From contig CP012813.1 of the NCBI GenBank assembly GCA_001936135.1, forward strand, positions 1,674,001-1,738,000: a stretch of DNA of 64,000 nt, read 5' to 3'. Made by a program: the position numbers and the translations under genes. The DNA is from Saccharomycopsis fibuligera x Saccharomycopsis cf. fibuligera (Eukaryota; Ascomycota; Saccharomycetes; Ascoideales; Saccharomycopsidaceae). The notes under the pieces are model-generated. The model saw nothing but the letters and a program-made list of their open reading frames with translations. It did no database searches and was not told the origin of the DNA. Shown in pieces: positions 62,207 to 64,000 of this stretch; position 1 is the first letter of the stretch; every line of letters starts with the position of its first letter.

Positions 62207-63755
62207 TGATGGAGGTGAGGTGGGTTAAACAAAAAACTATGTTAGAGTAGTACAATACCGAAAAAGCGAAAAATCGATGAATTGGTAAAAAATCAAGCAA
62301 AAGAAGATAATTCAGAACCAAGACCAGAGTAAAAAAAATAGTAAAATCATGGAAAATTGGAAGCGAAAAGAGAGTAATAAATAAATAAATTGAGATGGGA
62401 GGCCTAAGAAAGGGGAGGGGGAGCATTTTGCAGGCATCTATTTTGTCATGGAACATACGAGGGCTCAGACCTAGCCGCAGACCTCTGCACCAGAAGGTTG
62501 ACATTCGGCAAACTTTATTTTATGCAGTCCGCTGGTGCGGTGCAAAACTGGTATCGGGTAATAAATTGGTTTTTTCACGTAGGGTTTATTCTTGTATAAA
62601 GACTTCGCAGGATGCGTCTTTTAGTACATACGCATACACTTGCATCGCAGTATGCAATATAATTACAGAATCCTGCAACCATTGACATTTTTTAAGCCTT
62701 CTTACTTAAGCTTTTTTGTTTCACCCGGCCTGCCAACCATGCAATGTACTGCAGTACCAGCTCACTCTTTACTTTACAGCATTAATGCTGCCACCCACCG
62801 GACAGCTGTCTGAAGTGTCTCAGTACGTGTACCGCATATTTTGACCAAGAGCTATGATTGTCCCAGTTGGTGCGGATATTAGTATTACTTTTTAGGCAAT
62901 ATTTAACTTTTTCGGGTGTTTAGTTTCTTTTTTTCTTGCCGATAAATTCAACACACGGAACTCGGAAATGAACAAACAGCTTAATCACCCTTTTTTTGAG
63001 TATGTGATACTTCTTTTGGTAAGATAGCTTACTTTTTAGTATAAGCAAAGATGGCTGGTTAAGTCTTATCTATTGATATTCACAAGAACTTGCACACAGT
63101 TTTAGAGGTCGACGATGTTGCTATTCTGTGTGATTGTCAATCCCATAGATGACTGTTCATTATGCGCAACAGTAAAAGGGCGTTTTATTCCTCAACCTCC
63201 ATAGTGTTCTTCCTCCTCTTCTAGTTTCTCTGAACTTCTATGATAGAATGATAGTTGATATCCGCAGAATAATACACCCAATACTCTTAGTATCAAACAG
63301 GACTGGTAACCAGCTTACTCCGTTGAAAGGTACAGCGATGTTGACAGCTTCCACTGGTCATAATAATTATTGTCTTCCGACGGGCCAATATTGAAATATA
63401 TCGTGGGTTTCCCGGACATGTATACTATAAAACTGCCGGGTTACAGTGAAACCGCCGTAATTTGTTTTCATACCTGCAGTGTATTGACTGTATTGACTGT
63501 TTGGGATTTCTTATTTTCATTTTTCAAGAACTACAGGAAACGCTCATTTGTATTGTTCAAGTTTGGAGTTTATACGAAGAAGGTGAAAAAGAGATTTTTA
63601 TATACGCGGCAACTCAAATTTATTCTCATAGCTCCTTCAATGGTGTTACATCTTAAACAACTTCCGTTGATAATATTGAATCTAAGCACTGCATAAACAT
63701 CTGAAACCCATATACACATTAAGACAGAAAATTAGTAAAACCAATTTGGACTTTG
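62207..63755. other. Divergent intergenic region (1.5 kb)
   Basis: Between two divergent starts. Nothing certain is visible. The open frame at 63370-63696 lacks protein-like features. A tandem TGTATTGACTG pair lies at about 63479-63500. Confidence 0.4.
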
Positions 63756-64000
63756 ATGGTTACCATGAATTTATCAAATCTCGTGGAAAACCATAAAGTA
63801 ACAGCTAGACAGAATAGTTCTACTACATCAAGGTCGGCTGACAAGAAAAATGTTTTTTATTTGCCTATAAAACACACTATTTTCCAAGATGACATTAATG
63901 AAATGTTGATCAAGTTGCACAAGAATCATCTCATACAGCAGTTTGGCTTACAAAAGAGCGCACAAAATAACAGTAATTTCAAATTTGATGAAAGCTCAAA
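63756..64000 (+). CDS. Partial N-terminus of unrecognised protein (runs off right edge)
   Basis: An open frame starts at ATG 63756 (MVTMNLSNLVENHK; a second ATG is at 63765) and runs to base 64000 without a stop, 81 complete codons. The segment NVFYLPIKHTIFQDDINEM followed by a Leu/Lys/His helix looks protein-like. No domain can be assigned from this part. Confidence 0.6.
   Translation, partial: MVTMNLSNLVENHKVTARQNSSTTSRSADKKNVFYLPIKHTIFQDDINEMLIKLHKNHLIQQFGLQKSAQNNSNFKFDESS

Noticed and set aside
63370-63696. 108-codon plus-strand frame near the right edge
   Set aside because: Phe/Leu-rich, no domain, and the better-supported gene starts downstream at 63756.

Overview
The window is nuclear DNA from an ascomycete yeast, most likely a Saccharomycetales species of the CTG-Ser clade near Candida/Lodderomyces. 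The reasons are AT-rich DNA, single-exon genes except for two short-5'-exon genes with GTAYGT donors and TACTAAC branch points, leucine written almost always as TTG with CTG nearly absent from well-expressed genes, and orthologues of yeast RIP1, PEX1, APS2, CDC8, MGR3, ROG1, ZRG8, HOL1 and OYE. The clade call is an inference. If it holds, CTG codons should be read as serine, so conceptual translations quoted here may carry Leu where the cell puts Ser.

Left part (1-7.5 kb): four leftward genes. These are the N-terminus of a Ser/Ala/Pro-rich protein running off the left edge, a putative small membrane protein, a RING-H2 protein with an oversized loop in its RING, and a DHA1-type drug/polyamine MFS transporter interrupted by one in-frame TAA. 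After a 2.5-kb gene-poor stretch come four rightward genes (10.0-20.8 kb): an MGR3-like mitochondrial inner-membrane TPR protein, a HOL1-like MFS transporter, an unrecognised protein that may be mitochondrial, and a divergent YAT-family amino-acid permease.

Middle part (20.9-33.7 kb): a dense housekeeping block. It holds a large protein with three degenerate APSES/KilA-N-like segments, RIP1 (Rieske protein of complex III, one 442-nt intron), PEX1 (peroxisomal AAA-ATPase), APS2 (AP-2 sigma), CDC8 (thymidylate kinase, one 61-nt intron, MCB element upstream), a dehydrin-like DSYGSS-repeat protein with a stress element upstream, and a tRNA-Gln(CTG).

Right part (33.7-64 kb): an Old Yellow Enzyme gene with a one-base frameshift near its 5' end and a Yap1/Cap1-type site upstream; a bHLH regulator divergent from a ROG1-like lipase across a 1.5-kb motif-rich promoter; three leftward genes for large, mostly disordered proteins (a DDT/WHIM-like chromatin factor, ZRG8, and an unrecognised polyQ protein); a stomatin (SLP3-like); a protein with a motif resembling the MAT-alpha1 alpha-box; and the 5' end of another gene at the right edge.

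No transposon, CRISPR array, viral sequence or operon-like cluster was seen. The genes are individually promoted and do not form one pathway. The most notable points are the two broken detoxification-type genes (MFS and OYE), the APSES-like triple-segment protein, the alpha-box-like protein outside any visible MAT context, and the oversized RING loop.
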